Positions 1 to 9,466 of a stretch of DNA of 64,000 nt are shown piece by piece. The notes under the pieces were generated by a model. It saw only the letters and a program-made list of their open reading frames with translations. It was not told the origin of the DNA and searched no databases. The stretch is from Alphaproteobacteria bacterium (lineage in GTDB: Bacteria > Pseudomonadota > Alphaproteobacteria > RF32 > CAG-239). The position numbers and the translations under genes are program-made. Each line of letters starts with the position of its first letter. The stretch's first letter is position 1. The DNA is taken from the NCBI GenBank assembly GCA_017937705.1, contig JAGBDC010000025.1, forward strand, positions 1 to 64,000, in the 5' to 3' direction.

Positions 1-352
1 CAATTATGATGATGCAACCGACAGTGCCGGTAAAACGGTAGAATATAACGACTTGAAACAAGTTGAATTAGAAGCCGGAGCAAAATTTGCTTATACTCAA
101 TATACCGACGATGGTTTTTACTCATTATATGTCAAACCGAGTGTTGTTCAAACCTTGGTTGACGGAGATGAAATAGATGTAACCGAACTTGGTAAAGTTG
201 ATACTATTGATGATAAAACCTTGGGCAGAATTGAAATCGGCGGCAACTATGGTTTCAATGACAACTGGTCTGCCTACGGTTGGGCAAACTATACTTTCGG
301 CTCAGACTATGAAGCAACTTCACTAGGTGCAGGTGTAAATTATGCTTGGTAA
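1..352 (+). CDS. Autotransporter beta-barrel, C-terminal fragment
   Basis: The frame is open from base 2, so this is the 3' end of a gene that starts outside the window. It encodes the last strands of an outer-membrane autotransporter barrel and ends in the aromatic residue (NYAW) expected for Bam recognition. The last 46 residues are almost identical to the C-terminus of the 1800-residue autotransporter at 3872-9274, which marks the two as paralogues. The codons differ at many synonymous positions, so this is not a recent copy. A hairpin terminator follows. The passenger domain cannot be seen. Confidence 0.9.
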   Translation, partial: NYDDATDSAGKTVEYNDLKQVELEAGAKFAYTQYTDDGFYSLYVKPSVVQTLVDGDEIDVTELGKVDTIDDKTLGRIEIGGNYGFNDNWSAYGWANYTFGSDYEATSLGAGVNYAW

Positions 353-373
353 AAATACCAATCATTATTCCAC

Positions 374-403
374 AAAAAAGGCGAGGATTTTCCTCGCCTT
401 TTT
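374..403. terminator. Bidirectional hairpin terminator
   Basis: AAAAAGGCGAGGA pairs with TCCTCGCCTTTTT around a two-to-four-base loop. It lies between the convergent ends of the autotransporter fragment (352) and lpxB (428) and has A/T runs on both sides, so it can serve both strands. Confidence 0.85.
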
Positions 404-427
404 ACTCTTGTTAACCTATTTATAAGA

Positions 428-1594
428 TTAGGATTTTTTGTTTATTATTTCTAAAATTACATCGCAAGCTTTTTCGCTTGGGGTTTGTTCACCAAGTCCA
501 AGAACTTTACGAACTTTTGCCAACCCTTCCATTTGGTGACGATATAATTCGTCCTGATTTAGAAAACGGCGAATGTGCATGGCAATATTATTCGATTCGC
601 AAGTTTCTTGCAAAAGTTCGGGAACAACTTCACGTCCCAACAAAATATTAGATAAGTTTACAAACTGAATATGAAGCAGTTTTTTTGCCAATAACGCTGT
701 CCATTTAGAAACTTTGTAGCCGACAATATGCGGAACATCTGCAATTGCAAGCTCAAGAGCAACGGTTCCCGATGCGGCAATGGCAGCTGCGGAGGCACAC
801 ATTGCATTATGCCTGTCTTCACTTCCTTCAACAATCAACAGCGGAAGCCCGCAATTTGCCGTCATTTCTTTTACTCTTTTTTCAACAGTTTTTACCGTAG
901 GAATTACGAAAAATAAATCATCGAACTGAGCAAAAAGTTTTTTTGCCGTTTCAATAAAAGTCGGCAACAAACTTGCTACTTCGTTATGTCTTGAGCCCGG
1001 TAAAATGCAAATAATTCGTTTGTCTGACGGAATATTATATTTAGTTCTGAACTTTTCTTTATCTCCGCTTGCTACCGGACTTTCAATAACCGGATGACCG
1101 ACAAAAGTTGTCTTTAGTCCGTAAGGAGTAAAATATTTGGGTTCTTGCGGAAGTAGGGTCATTAGATGATCGACATATTTATACATCGTGCGAGCTCTTT
1201 TCTTCTTCCAAGCCCAAACTTGTGGAGCAACGTAGTGTATTTGTGGGATTCCCGTTTTTTTAGCTCGTAATTTTTTTTGTACTCTACTGCCAAAACTCCA
1301 AGAATCGATAGTGACCACGACATCAGGTTTGACTTTTAATATATCTTCCGTAGTTTGATTGATTCTTTTCAATACCTTAGGAATACTGGGAATAACTTCT
1401 GCCAATCCCATAACCGCCAAATCGGATATATCAAAAAGTGAGTTAAAACCTTCACTTTCCATTGTTTCACCGCCGACACCGAAAAATTCGACATTATTAT
1501 CGGTCTTTTTTTTCATTGCCCTCATAAGACGGGCTCCCAAAGCATCGCCGGATGGTTCTCCGGCAATTAAGTATATTTTCAATTTATTGCTCAA
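428..1594 (-). CDS. lpxB: Lipid-A-disaccharide synthase LpxB
   Basis: Glycosyltransferase family 19 enzyme that joins UDP-2,3-diacylglucosamine and lipid X to make the lipid A disaccharide at the inner membrane. The N-terminus KIYLIAGEPSGD and the internal blocks PQVWAWKK, LPGSRHNEV and ASGTVALELA are typical of LpxB. The frame is open to an ATG at 1645, but that adds 17 non-conserved residues inside lpxI. I chose the TTG at 1594, which has GGAG six bases upstream and gives 388 residues, the usual family length. A second TTG at 1582 is possible. It overlaps the end of lpxI by about 11 bases, which suggests translational coupling. Third gene of lpxA-lpxI-lpxB. Confidence 0.95.
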   Translation of the reverse strand: MSNKLKIYLIAGEPSGDALGARLMRAMKKKTDNNVEFFGVGGETMESEGFNSLFDISDLAVMGLAEVIPSIPKVLKRINQTTEDILKVKPDVVVTIDSWSFGSRVQKKLRAKKTGIPQIHYVAPQVWAWKKKRARTMYKYVDHLMTLLPQEPKYFTPYGLKTTFVGHPVIESPVASGDKEKFRTKYNIPSDKRIICILPGSRHNEVASLLPTFIETAKKLFAQFDDLFFVIPTVKTVEKRVKEMTANCGLPLLIVEGSEDRHNAMCASAAAIAASGTVALELAIADVPHIVGYKVSKWTALLAKKLLHIQFVNLSNILLGREVVPELLQETCESNNIAMHIRRFLNQDELYRHQMEGLAKVRKVLGLGEQTPSEKACDVILEIINKKS

Positions 1595-2429
1595 GGTAGT
1601 CTCCCGGTTCAATTCCCATAATAAAAAGTCCGAGTTTATCAGCAAGTTTTATAACTTCTTCTTCGTCAACAATTAAGGTATTACCTGTATGAACTGCAAG
1701 TCCGTCTAAACCGCTTGCTTTTGCGTTTTCCAATGTTCTCGGGCCGATTGTGGGCAAATCTATACGCATATCTTGTTGAGGTTTGCGAAGTTTTACCAAC
1801 ACTCCTCCGCTTCCTTTGCGTTTGTATTCTCCGCAACGTTTGATTAGTTTGTCGGTTCCTTCGATACCTTCAACGCCTAAAACAATTCCTTCTTGCACAA
1901 TGACTGATTGTCCGACATCAAGGCGGCCAAGTTCATAGGCAACTTTTATGCCTCGGATAATATCAGTCATATTTTCTTTTGAAGGTTTGTGTTTACCTAA
2001 AATTCCCGGTTTGACCAGCAGGTCACTCATAACTTCTTGAATCCCGACAACTCGCATTTTATCAGATTCAATTTCTTTAATCACGGCACGAAGCAGACCG
2101 TCATCTCCTAATGCTTTAGCGCTGACTTTTGCAAAAAAAGCGGTAGTTCTTAAATCCGGCACAAGATCCTTAAACGAAGGACGATGAATTGTACCAATCA
2201 TAACTACTTCTTCAATTTTTTCCTCTGCAAAACGTTTAAAACCGGTTCCTGCTTGTCCGAGCCTTATCCATAGGTGCGGAACAGTATCGTCAACCAGATT
2301 TTTTTCGGCATTTCCTTCAATGGCGAGTACAAAAAAATCTCTTTTTGTTTCGATACAATAGTCAATCAATCGCCGAGGGAGTGTTCCTCCCCCGGCAATA
2401 ATTCCAAGTTTTTTCTTTTTGGTATCCAT
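1584..2429 (-). CDS. lpxI: UDP-2,3-diacylglucosamine pyrophosphatase LpxI
   Basis: LpxI (DUF1009 family, 281 residues) hydrolyses UDP-2,3-diacylglucosamine to lipid X and UMP, replacing LpxH in most alphaproteobacteria. The N-terminal LGIIAGGGTLPRRL glycine motif and the C-terminal GPRTLENA...GLAVHTGNTLIVD block match the family. It lies between lpxA and lpxB, in the order usual for alphaproteobacteria, and 14 bases downstream of lpxA. This supplies the step between LpxA/LpxD and LpxB. Nothing looks damaged. Confidence 0.95.
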   Translation of the reverse strand: MDTKKKKLGIIAGGGTLPRRLIDYCIETKRDFFVLAIEGNAEKNLVDDTVPHLWIRLGQAGTGFKRFAEEKIEEVVMIGTIHRPSFKDLVPDLRTTAFFAKVSAKALGDDGLLRAVIKEIESDKMRVVGIQEVMSDLLVKPGILGKHKPSKENMTDIIRGIKVAYELGRLDVGQSVIVQEGIVLGVEGIEGTDKLIKRCGEYKRKGSGGVLVKLRKPQQDMRIDLPTIGPRTLENAKASGLDGLAVHTGNTLIVDEEEVIKLADKLGLFIMGIEPGDYLEQ

Positions 2430-2443
2430 CCCAAATCTTTCGC

Positions 2444-3274
2444 TTAAATTTCAGCGGTTGTAATATTACGTCTTCCGATGAGTGCATCATCGATAAATTC
2501 AACCATTTCCATAATTACGGGATTATCTTTATATTTTTCATGAGCTGCAGCAACACGTGACTCAAAGTTGCCTTCATCAGATTTGAACAGATACATATAG
2601 GCACGAGTAATGGCTTTTACGGTTGCTGGATCCATGCCGCTACGTTTTAAGCCGATAAGATTCAAACCACGCAATTTAGCTCTGTCGCCGGTAACCATAC
2701 CGAAAGGAATAACGTCACGAGTAACACCTGACAAACCGCCGACCATAGCCTTGCGTCCGATACGGCAGAATTGGTGAACTGCACAGTTTCCGCCTAAAAT
2801 TGCTCCGTCACCGACACGAGTATGTCCACCAATTACGGCATTGTTAGTCATAATAACATTATTTCCGACAACACAGTCATGTGCAACGTGAGAGTTTACC
2901 ATAAACATACAATCATCACCGACACGAGTAATCAATTTTTCAGGTTCTTCGCCACGGATTGGGTTTTGTCCTTTGGGGGTTCCGCATTGCATAGTAACGT
3001 TTTCACGAATAACGTTTCTTTTTCCGATAACTAAACGAGCATCTTCCAAAAATTCATTACCATGGTCTTGAGGTCCGGCTCCGAGAACAGCCCCCGGAAA
3101 TACAACAGTTTCATCGCCGATAGTGGTATCGCCCATAACAGTAACACTTGAAAGTAATCTTACACCTTCACCGATTTTGGCTTTTGAACTGATAACACAG
3201 AAAGGTCCGATTTCGGCAGTAGTTGCAATTTGAGCGCCATCTTCAATAACGGCAGTAGGATGAATTTTTGTCAT
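2444..3274 (-). CDS. lpxA: UDP-N-acetylglucosamine acyltransferase LpxA
   Basis: First enzyme of lipid A synthesis: transfers a hydroxyacyl chain from acyl-ACP to O3 of UDP-GlcNAc. Residues 1-190 are left-handed beta-helix hexapeptide repeats, followed by a helical C-terminal domain. The SHVAHDC motif carries His132, equivalent to the catalytic His125 of E. coli, with His129 also conserved. It is 276 residues, slightly longer than the E. coli enzyme because of a loop around residues 100-115. The start has AAGGAA upstream. lpxD and fabZ, which often precede lpxA, are not present here. Confidence 0.97.
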   Translation of the reverse strand: MTKIHPTAVIEDGAQIATTAEIGPFCVISSKAKIGEGVRLLSSVTVMGDTTIGDETVVFPGAVLGAGPQDHGNEFLEDARLVIGKRNVIRENVTMQCGTPKGQNPIRGEEPEKLITRVGDDCMFMVNSHVAHDCVVGNNVIMTNNAVIGGHTRVGDGAILGGNCAVHQFCRIGRKAMVGGLSGVTRDVIPFGMVTGDRAKLRGLNLIGLKRSGMDPATVKAITRAYMYLFKSDEGNFESRVAAAHEKYKDNPVIMEMVEFIDDALIGRRNITTAEI

Positions 3275-3438
3275 ATTTATATTCCTTTAATTAGTTAATT
3301 TTTGATAGTGACAGATTATTATGTCAACAGCTCAATGTAAAAACAAAAAAATTTTCAATTTATTTCTGTGGATAATATTGTTCTCAAACAACACTTCGTA
3401 TTGTTATTGTGAAGTTCATTATGGGAGTGTTATCATAT

Positions 3439-3690
3439 TGTCATTACGAGGAGCGGTAGCGACGTGGTAATTTCATTTCTGCACTGTCATTGCGAGAAAA
3501 TTTTTAATTTTCGTGGCAATCCAGTTAAAAGAATATGCTTTTTTGTTCTGGATTGCTTCGCAAGACTTCGTCGCTCGCAATGACAATTTTTTCTGTCATT
3601 ACGAGGAGCGAAAGCGACGTGGTAATCCATAGTTTTTATAAGGCATAACATTTCTGGATTGCTTCGCAAGACTTCGTCGCTTGCAATGAC
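3439..3690. repeat. Cluster of short palindromic dispersed repeats
   Basis: Five copies of an about 36-bp unit of the type GTCATTGCGAGGAGC...GCAATCCAG occur in alternating orientation, near 3439, 3486-3530, 3548-3584, 3595-3631 and 3654-3690. Copies 2/3 and 4/5 are inverted pairs that could fold into long hairpins. This is the class of GTCATTGCGAG palindromic repeats found dispersed in many bacterial genomes. The intergenic stretch 3275-3871 that holds them contains no supportable gene, and the rest of it is plain AT-rich DNA ending in terminators. Confidence 0.85.
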
Positions 3691-3722
3691 AAAAGGAGGC
3701 AAGTAAAAACTTGCCTCCTTTT
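3691..3722. terminator. Hairpin terminator
   Basis: AAAAGGAGGCAAG and CTTGCCTCCTTTT form a 13-bp stem around a six-base loop, directly after the last palindromic repeat. No gene ends immediately next to it on either strand. Confidence 0.6.
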
Positions 3723-3783
3723 GTTGTTAGTTACCATAGAACTGGGTTTTACTATAAACTTGGAGAACGTGGGAAATAATAAG

Positions 3784-3845
3784 AAAAAGAGAGATTTTTT
3801 GCGGAGTGTACAAATGCGTACATGAGCAGAAAAATCTCTCTTTTT
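3784..3845 (-). terminator. Long hairpin terminator of the autotransporter gene
   Basis: AAAAAGAGAGATTTTT at one end pairs with its complement at the other, with an inner GTACAAATGCGTAC palindrome. It lies about 30 bases beyond the stop codon of the minus-strand autotransporter. Confidence 0.65.
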
Positions 3846-3871
3846 ATGTATTAGTTACCCGTTATACGAGT

Positions 3872-6800
3872 TTACCAAGCGTAATTTACACCGGCACCGA
3901 TTGATGTTGCCTCATAATCTGAACCAAAGGTATAATTTGCCCAACCATAAGCCGACCAGTTGTCATTGAAACCATAATTACCGCCGATTTCAATTCTGCC
4001 CAAGGTTTCATCGTCTATGGTGTCAACTTTGCCGATTTCGGTTATTGTTACTTCGTCACCGTCTACAAGTGTTTGAACTACACTCGGTTTTACATAAATG
4101 CTGGCGGCTCCGTTGTCGGTATATACAGCTTTGCTCAACTTCAAGCCGGCTTCTATTTCAACTTGTTTCAAGTCGTTATATTCTACCGTTTTGCCATAGT
4201 TATCGCTTGCATCATCATAGCTGACTTGGGTATAGAACACTCCTAAACTCGGGGTGACATATACTGTCTTATTCAAAGCATAGCTATAACCTACTTCGGC
4301 ACTTCCGCCAAATTCTATACCATCGGTATCAGTCGATACGCCGTCATCGGTATTAATTTCTGCTTCCTGCATACCGCCGTATAAGGTGGCGAATGCGTAC
4401 CAGTTATTATTATCATAGCGATAATATAAACCGGCTAAATAGCTGTCGATGTCGAGTTCTGAACCGAGTTTAGCGAAATATTTATCGCCTTTACCGTCCA
4501 TTTCGTAGTTACCTTGACGATATGATACGAAGATACCGAGTTTGTTATGCAAATCTCTTTGAATATCTGAACCGGCTTCTATACCCCAGACTTTAGCTTC
4601 TATCTCTACAGGGGCATCTATTTCCAATCCGTTATAGGTGGTATCTACCCATAAGTTATGGAAAGCTTCGCCGTTCCAGTTATAGTCATAGAAACCGCAA
4701 CCCGGACAATATAATCTGTTTATATTAACTTTACGCATTATGTTATATATCATTCCGTTGGTTTGGGCAATTGCTGCAGAAGGTAAAGCTTCCATTGCGA
4801 TAATTTCAGGTTCTACCTCTATCGGACCCAATGGTTTGCTGTCTGACGGGGTATCTTCTTCATCTTCATCATTACTAGGATAACAATCTTCTTCATAGTC
4901 GTTTGTTTCTTCGCCCATTGCTAAGCCCCAAGTTTTTGCAGTTTCGTCATAATCGACATACCATTTATACGGGCTTCCGACGGTACGGAAAATCTTAAAT
5001 GATTCTTCGTCGCCGGTTGTGTCGTTTACGGCTGTTGCAAAAACAATGCTGTCTTCTCCGCGAACATCTTTATAATTTACGATATTTGCGATAACTTGCG
5101 TTGTTCCCTCAACCTGTCCGCCGATTTCTAATTGACCTGTTTTACCATTTACCGCATCGACATTAAGACGTAAATACGGATTGTTTTGAGCAATGTAATC
5201 ATTAACAATTTCGATGTGTGCATTTTTGCCCAAGACCATTTGAGTGGTATCGAGTGTCAAATTGTAAACATTTTTAACTTTGCTGTTAAAGATTACGCTG
5301 TTGACGATACATTGAGGACATACATCACCATAGATGTTAATGTTGTAAGCATAGCCGTCTTGAACCGGAGGTTCATCATTAAAATTATAGAAACCGCCAT
5401 CAATTTCATCGTCAAAAACAATAGCACCATTGTTTCTAACTTCAAAATCAAGATTTAACGGGGAATCGATGGTATTATTATTTACAAAGATAGCATTATT
5501 AACTTTAGAGCCATCGGCATTTTCAACATAGTTTCCGCTGAAACGATTGGTTATACCATCGGCTTTGAAAGCTAAATCATCATCGCTAACAAATATAGCT
5601 CCGCCTAATCCGATACCATCTGTTCCGGTAACCTTGACATAGTTATTGATGAAACTTCCATTGATAGTACCGATAGAACCAATATTATCTCGTGGATTTT
5701 TAGCGTGCGCAATTGCGCCACCAAATGCAATCATCTCTCCTTCGGCATAGTTACCGATAAAGTCACCGGTGATATCTTCTATATCAGCACCTGCATTTGC
5801 AATAGCACCGCCTGAAGCCTCCCAATATCCTGAAGCATAGTTACCTATAAAGTCGCCGGTGATGTTGCCCAGTTCTGCAGGAGCTTCTAAACCATTCATT
5901 ATGGCTCCACCATAAGCCGGACCATTATTGCTTTCAGCATAGTTTCCGATAAAATCTCCGGTAATATTGCCAATAGTTCCCATATTTGCAATAGCTCCAA
6001 CAGAAAAACCGCTATCAGTTGAAATACTGTGATTTCCTATGAAACTTCCGGTAATATCACCGATAACAGACGTTTCCGGATTATCAAAACCATTAAAAAT
6101 AGCACTACCCACAGCAGCATTTCCTTCAGCATAGTTACCGACAAAATCTCCGGTAATATCGCCGATAGTGTTATCATCGTTAAAAATTGCACCACCAACA
6201 GCAATTCCATCAGAAGAAGATACATAATTTTCTACGAAATCTGCAGTTATATCTCCTTCATCCCAATTAAAAATTACTCCACCTGCTGCAAAGCTGTCAT
6301 TTTCTATTCCCCAGTTAATGGCAGCATCATTTCCATCCCCTGTATATTCATAAGAGAAATATTGGGTTTCGCCGTTCGGGAGTTGAACTTCGATAGAACC
6401 TGAATCATCAGCTGTGAAAGTTAAGTCTGTTGAAGTTGAAAATTCTTCCGGTTTGAGAACAATTTTATAAGCTTTGTCGCTTTCTGCACCATAAGCATTA
6501 GTGTCGGTAAAGCTGAAACTGTTGTCGCCTGATGTCGCTGTTTCATAAGCAAAGGCACTGTTCGGCAAAGCTTCAACATCAGAAATATAATCTACAACTT
6601 GGATACCTTCTTTAATTCTATCCAATGTCGGCATAAATCCGTCAATTTCCGGTGTTTCCGGTTCTTCAGGAGTTTCCGGCTCGGTACAATCCTCGGTGTA
6701 GTTATTAACATCCGAGGTTGAATATAAGCCCCAAGTTTTATTAATGTCATTATAGCTGACGGCCCACATAAACGGACTGCCTACAACTCGATAGACCTCA

Positions 6801-9274
6801 AATGATTTTTGGGCTTCTTCTTCAGACAAACTATGATTTTGAGCTGTTGCAAAAACAATGCTGTTATCTTTTGAAGTTTCTTTGTTTTGAAGAACATTTA
6901 CAACAACAGATGTTGTACCTTCAACTTCGCCACCGATTTTGAGTTGTCCGACTTTTTCGTTTACGGCATCTAAATCTAAACGAAGATAAGGATTTTGTTT
7001 TGCTATGTAGTCATTGACAATATTAATGGTTGCATCTTTGCCTAATGCCATTTGTGATTTTGTGATTGTCAAATTGTTTACATTGTTAACAACACTGTTA
7101 AAGCGAACACTATTCCATTCACATTGAGGACAAGCATCTCCGGATATATTAAGATTGTAGCCATAACCATAACGTTCTACGGGCTCACGCGGTTCTGAAT
7201 TATATTCTTGTATTCCATAGTAATATCCGCCGTCAATACTGTCATCAACAACATACGAACCGTTTTTAGTAACCTTAAAGTTTAATGACGGAACAAAAGG
7301 TTCATAGTTACTGTTGTTCAACAAACTTATATTTACGGATTCCGGCTCAAGACTGGCTTCTTGTGAAGGACCATGATATTCACTATTTTGCATCCAAATA
7401 GCATTGTTTATTTTTCCTCTGCGGTCTTGTGTATAGTTTCCGCTGATTTCATATTTTTCACCATTGGCAGCAAAAGTTAAATCTCCACCCTCATTGAATA
7501 TAGCACCACCGAAAGCGTAACCTTCTGATTTAGCATAGTTACCGATGATACTACCGGAGATTAAATCAATACCTACGCCAGTATCTAACCAATCATAATC
7601 AACATTATATATAGCTCCACCAAGGGCTTCATTATATCCATAGGCATAATTTTTTGTGAAGTTTCCTGTAATGTTGCTTATTTTGCCACCATTATTTGAT
7701 ATAGCACCTCCGGTTGCGTATCCATCGCTTGAATACACATAGTTATTACTTATATTACCGGTAATATTTTCTATTACAGACCAATAGTTGTAGATAGCAC
7801 CACCATCGGCATAATAACTTCCTGCGGCATGATTGTTATTAATATTTCCAATTATATTTCCTATTCTTGCGGAGTATTCATCAATTCTTTCTATTCTTTG
7901 TCTTATTTGGTATAGAAAACCTCCACGTGCTTCTTCTTGTGATATTGCGTAATTGCCTACTATATCTCCGATAATATCTCCGATATAAACAGTGCTATAG
8001 GTAGAAGAAGTGTAAATAGCCCCACCATAAGAGACGTATCCGGAAATAGCATAGTTTGAAGAAATATTACCATTGATAGACTGTATTATACTTTCATTTA
8101 AAATAGCTCCGCCTAGAGCATATCCCGCTCCGGCATAATTGTTGGATATACTGGCAGTAATGTTTCCGATTGAGCCTTCATTATAAATTGCTCCACCATA
8201 AGACGCACCACCATAATAATCAGAAAAAGGATCATAATCCAAAGGCTCAAGAGAAACAGGTTGTGCCAAAGAACCGTCATAAATTGCATGGTTATAACTG
8301 ATGGAATCAGAATTTATTTCCGCAATTGAGCCATACATTCTGTTACTGATTGCTCCACCATAGGCACTCTGATTTGCTAATACATGGTTGGATATGATGT
8401 TTCCGTTTATGCTTCCGATATTATAAAAATTGCTACCAGACATAACGGATAAATTCAAACTTGCCGGTAGAACATTTGGGTTGTGAGCAGCATTATCCAA
8501 AAAACCACCATAAGCGTAGCCGTTAGTTTGAATATAGTTTCCTATTGCATCACCGGTGATAGTTTCAATCGTTCCATATTCATTGGCAATAGCACCACCG
8601 TATGAAGAAACATAACCTCCTCTAGAGTTTAAATTATCAAGATAAATACTATTACCAATAAAATTACCGGCAATATTATTTATATTACCACCATTAAAAA
8701 TAGCACCGCCATAAGTACTATAACCATAAACAGCATTTGATTGTGTATATCTGTCAATATTTGCTCGGTTACCGATAAAGTCGCCTTCTATATTATTAAT
8801 AAATCCTTCGTTAGTGATGCCGACACCATTAACACTATAGTTTCCATATACAATGTTTGAGATAAAATCTCCTTTTATGTTTTGTATATTATCTGAATTA
8901 AAGATAAAGCCCCCTGCTGCAAAAAGACTGGCACTATTATTAATAAAATCGCCGGTAACAGATGTTATATTGCCCCCAGTATAGATTGCATTTCCCTGAC
9001 TTCTACCGCCATTTATACCTACAAAATCAGCATCAATATTACTTGTTACATTTTCTATTCCTTCATTATAAACAGTTCTTCCTGCAGGAGTGTAGGTATA
9101 TTGAAAATATTTTGCACCTTCCGGTGTTTCAACAACGACTGTGTCGTCAGTTGAGGAAAATACTTCTTTCCATTTTACATTTTGCGAAGTTCCTAAATCG
9201 TCTGCAGTTAATGCAAAGGCATTAGTTGATAAAAAAGTGGTTGCTAGTAATACACCTAATGGGGATATTTTCAT
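3872..9274 (-). CDS. Giant autotransporter with GGAI-type repeats
   Basis: 1800-residue surface protein of the type V (autotransporter) class. Residues 1-22 are a signal peptide ending AFA. The passenger consists of many repeats of the form NITGDFIGNYA followed by GGAI(F/Y)N, recalling the GGAI motifs of chlamydial Pmp proteins and predicting a beta-helix. The passenger is built twice: a repeat array followed by a conserved block with CPQC, NDYIA..NPYLRL and GQL.IGG, then a linker, and the same array and block again. An acidic linker precedes the C-terminal barrel (roughly the last 290 residues), which ends in NYAW. The function is probably adhesion or surface display; the ligand is unknown. 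The promoter should lie in 9275-9466. Confidence 0.93.
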   Translation of the reverse strand: MKISPLGVLLATTFLSTNAFALTADDLGTSQNVKWKEVFSSTDDTVVVETPEGAKYFQYTYTPAGRTVYNEGIENVTSNIDADFVGINGGRSQGNAIYTGGNITSVTGDFINNSASLFAAGGFIFNSDNIQNIKGDFISNIVYGNYSVNGVGITNEGFINNIEGDFIGNRANIDRYTQSNAVYGYSTYGGAIFNGGNINNIAGNFIGNSIYLDNLNSRGGYVSSYGGAIANEYGTIETITGDAIGNYIQTNGYAYGGFLDNAAHNPNVLPASLNLSVMSGSNFYNIGSINGNIISNHVLANQSAYGGAISNRMYGSIAEINSDSISYNHAIYDGSLAQPVSLEPLDYDPFSDYYGGASYGGAIYNEGSIGNITASISNNYAGAGYALGGAILNESIIQSINGNISSNYAISGYVSYGGAIYTSSTYSTVYIGDIIGDIVGNYAISQEEARGGFLYQIRQRIERIDEYSARIGNIIGNINNNHAAGSYYADGGAIYNYWSVIENITGNISNNYVYSSDGYATGGAISNNGGKISNITGNFTKNYAYGYNEALGGAIYNVDYDWLDTGVGIDLISGSIIGNYAKSEGYAFGGAIFNEGGDLTFAANGEKYEISGNYTQDRRGKINNAIWMQNSEYHGPSQEASLEPESVNISLLNNSNYEPFVPSLNFKVTKNGSYVVDDSIDGGYYYGIQEYNSEPREPVERYGYGYNLNISGDACPQCEWNSVRFNSVVNNVNNLTITKSQMALGKDATINIVNDYIAKQNPYLRLDLDAVNEKVGQLKIGGEVEGTTSVVVNVLQNKETSKDNSIVFATAQNHSLSEEEAQKSFEVYRVVGSPFMWAVSYNDINKTWGLYSTSDVNNYTEDCTEPETPEEPETPEIDGFMPTLDRIKEGIQVVDYISDVEALPNSAFAYETATSGDNSFSFTDTNAYGAESDKAYKIVLKPEEFSTSTDLTFTADDSGSIEVQLPNGETQYFSYEYTGDGNDAAINWGIENDSFAAGGVIFNWDEGDITADFVENYVSSSDGIAVGGAIFNDDNTIGDITGDFVGNYAEGNAAVGSAIFNGFDNPETSVIGDITGSFIGNHSISTDSGFSVGAIANMGTIGNITGDFIGNYAESNNGPAYGGAIMNGLEAPAELGNITGDFIGNYASGYWEASGGAIANAGADIEDITGDFIGNYAEGEMIAFGGAIAHAKNPRDNIGSIGTINGSFINNYVKVTGTDGIGLGGAIFVSDDDLAFKADGITNRFSGNYVENADGSKVNNAIFVNNNTIDSPLNLDFEVRNNGAIVFDDEIDGGFYNFNDEPPVQDGYAYNINIYGDVCPQCIVNSVIFNSKVKNVYNLTLDTTQMVLGKNAHIEIVNDYIAQNNPYLRLNVDAVNGKTGQLEIGGQVEGTTQVIANIVNYKDVRGEDSIVFATAVNDTTGDEESFKIFRTVGSPYKWYVDYDETAKTWGLAMGEETNDYEEDCYPSNDEDEEDTPSDSKPLGPIEVEPEIIAMEALPSAAIAQTNGMIYNIMRKVNINRLYCPGCGFYDYNWNGEAFHNLWVDTTYNGLEIDAPVEIEAKVWGIEAGSDIQRDLHNKLGIFVSYRQGNYEMDGKGDKYFAKLGSELDIDSYLAGLYYRYDNNNWYAFATLYGGMQEAEINTDDGVSTDTDGIEFGGSAEVGYSYALNKTVYVTPSLGVFYTQVSYDDASDNYGKTVEYNDLKQVEIEAGLKLSKAVYTDNGAASIYVKPSVVQTLVDGDEVTITEIGKVDTIDDETLGRIEIGGNYGFNDNWSAYGWANYTFGSDYEATSIGAGVNYAW

Positions 9275-9466
9275 TTTGTTTTCTCCAAAGTTCGAACTGA
9301 TGATGAAGAGTATCTTTTTTTGAAAGAAAAATCAACCCCAAAATATTGTAAAATTTAACGTTTTTTACTGTTTTATGTTTTTTAAAAATGCATTTTTTAA
9401 AGATTATAAAAATATATTCACATCTTGGATAAAAAAGTTTATTATCTGAGCAGAGGAGAATAAATA

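Noticed and set aside
3487..3702. Minus-strand frame of 71 codons containing CHCERRSLAKQS
   Set aside because: It is the translation of the palindromic repeats, a well-known false gene, with no ribosome-binding site.
5186..6403. Plus-strand frames of 90 and 124 codons inside the autotransporter gene
   Set aside because: They are antisense shadows of the coding strand, with Ser/Ile-rich composition and no ribosome-binding site.
4700..9000. Periodic repeats in the autotransporter gene as a CRISPR or DNA tandem array
   Set aside because: The repeats are imperfect at the DNA level and follow the reading frame as GGAI-type protein repeats.
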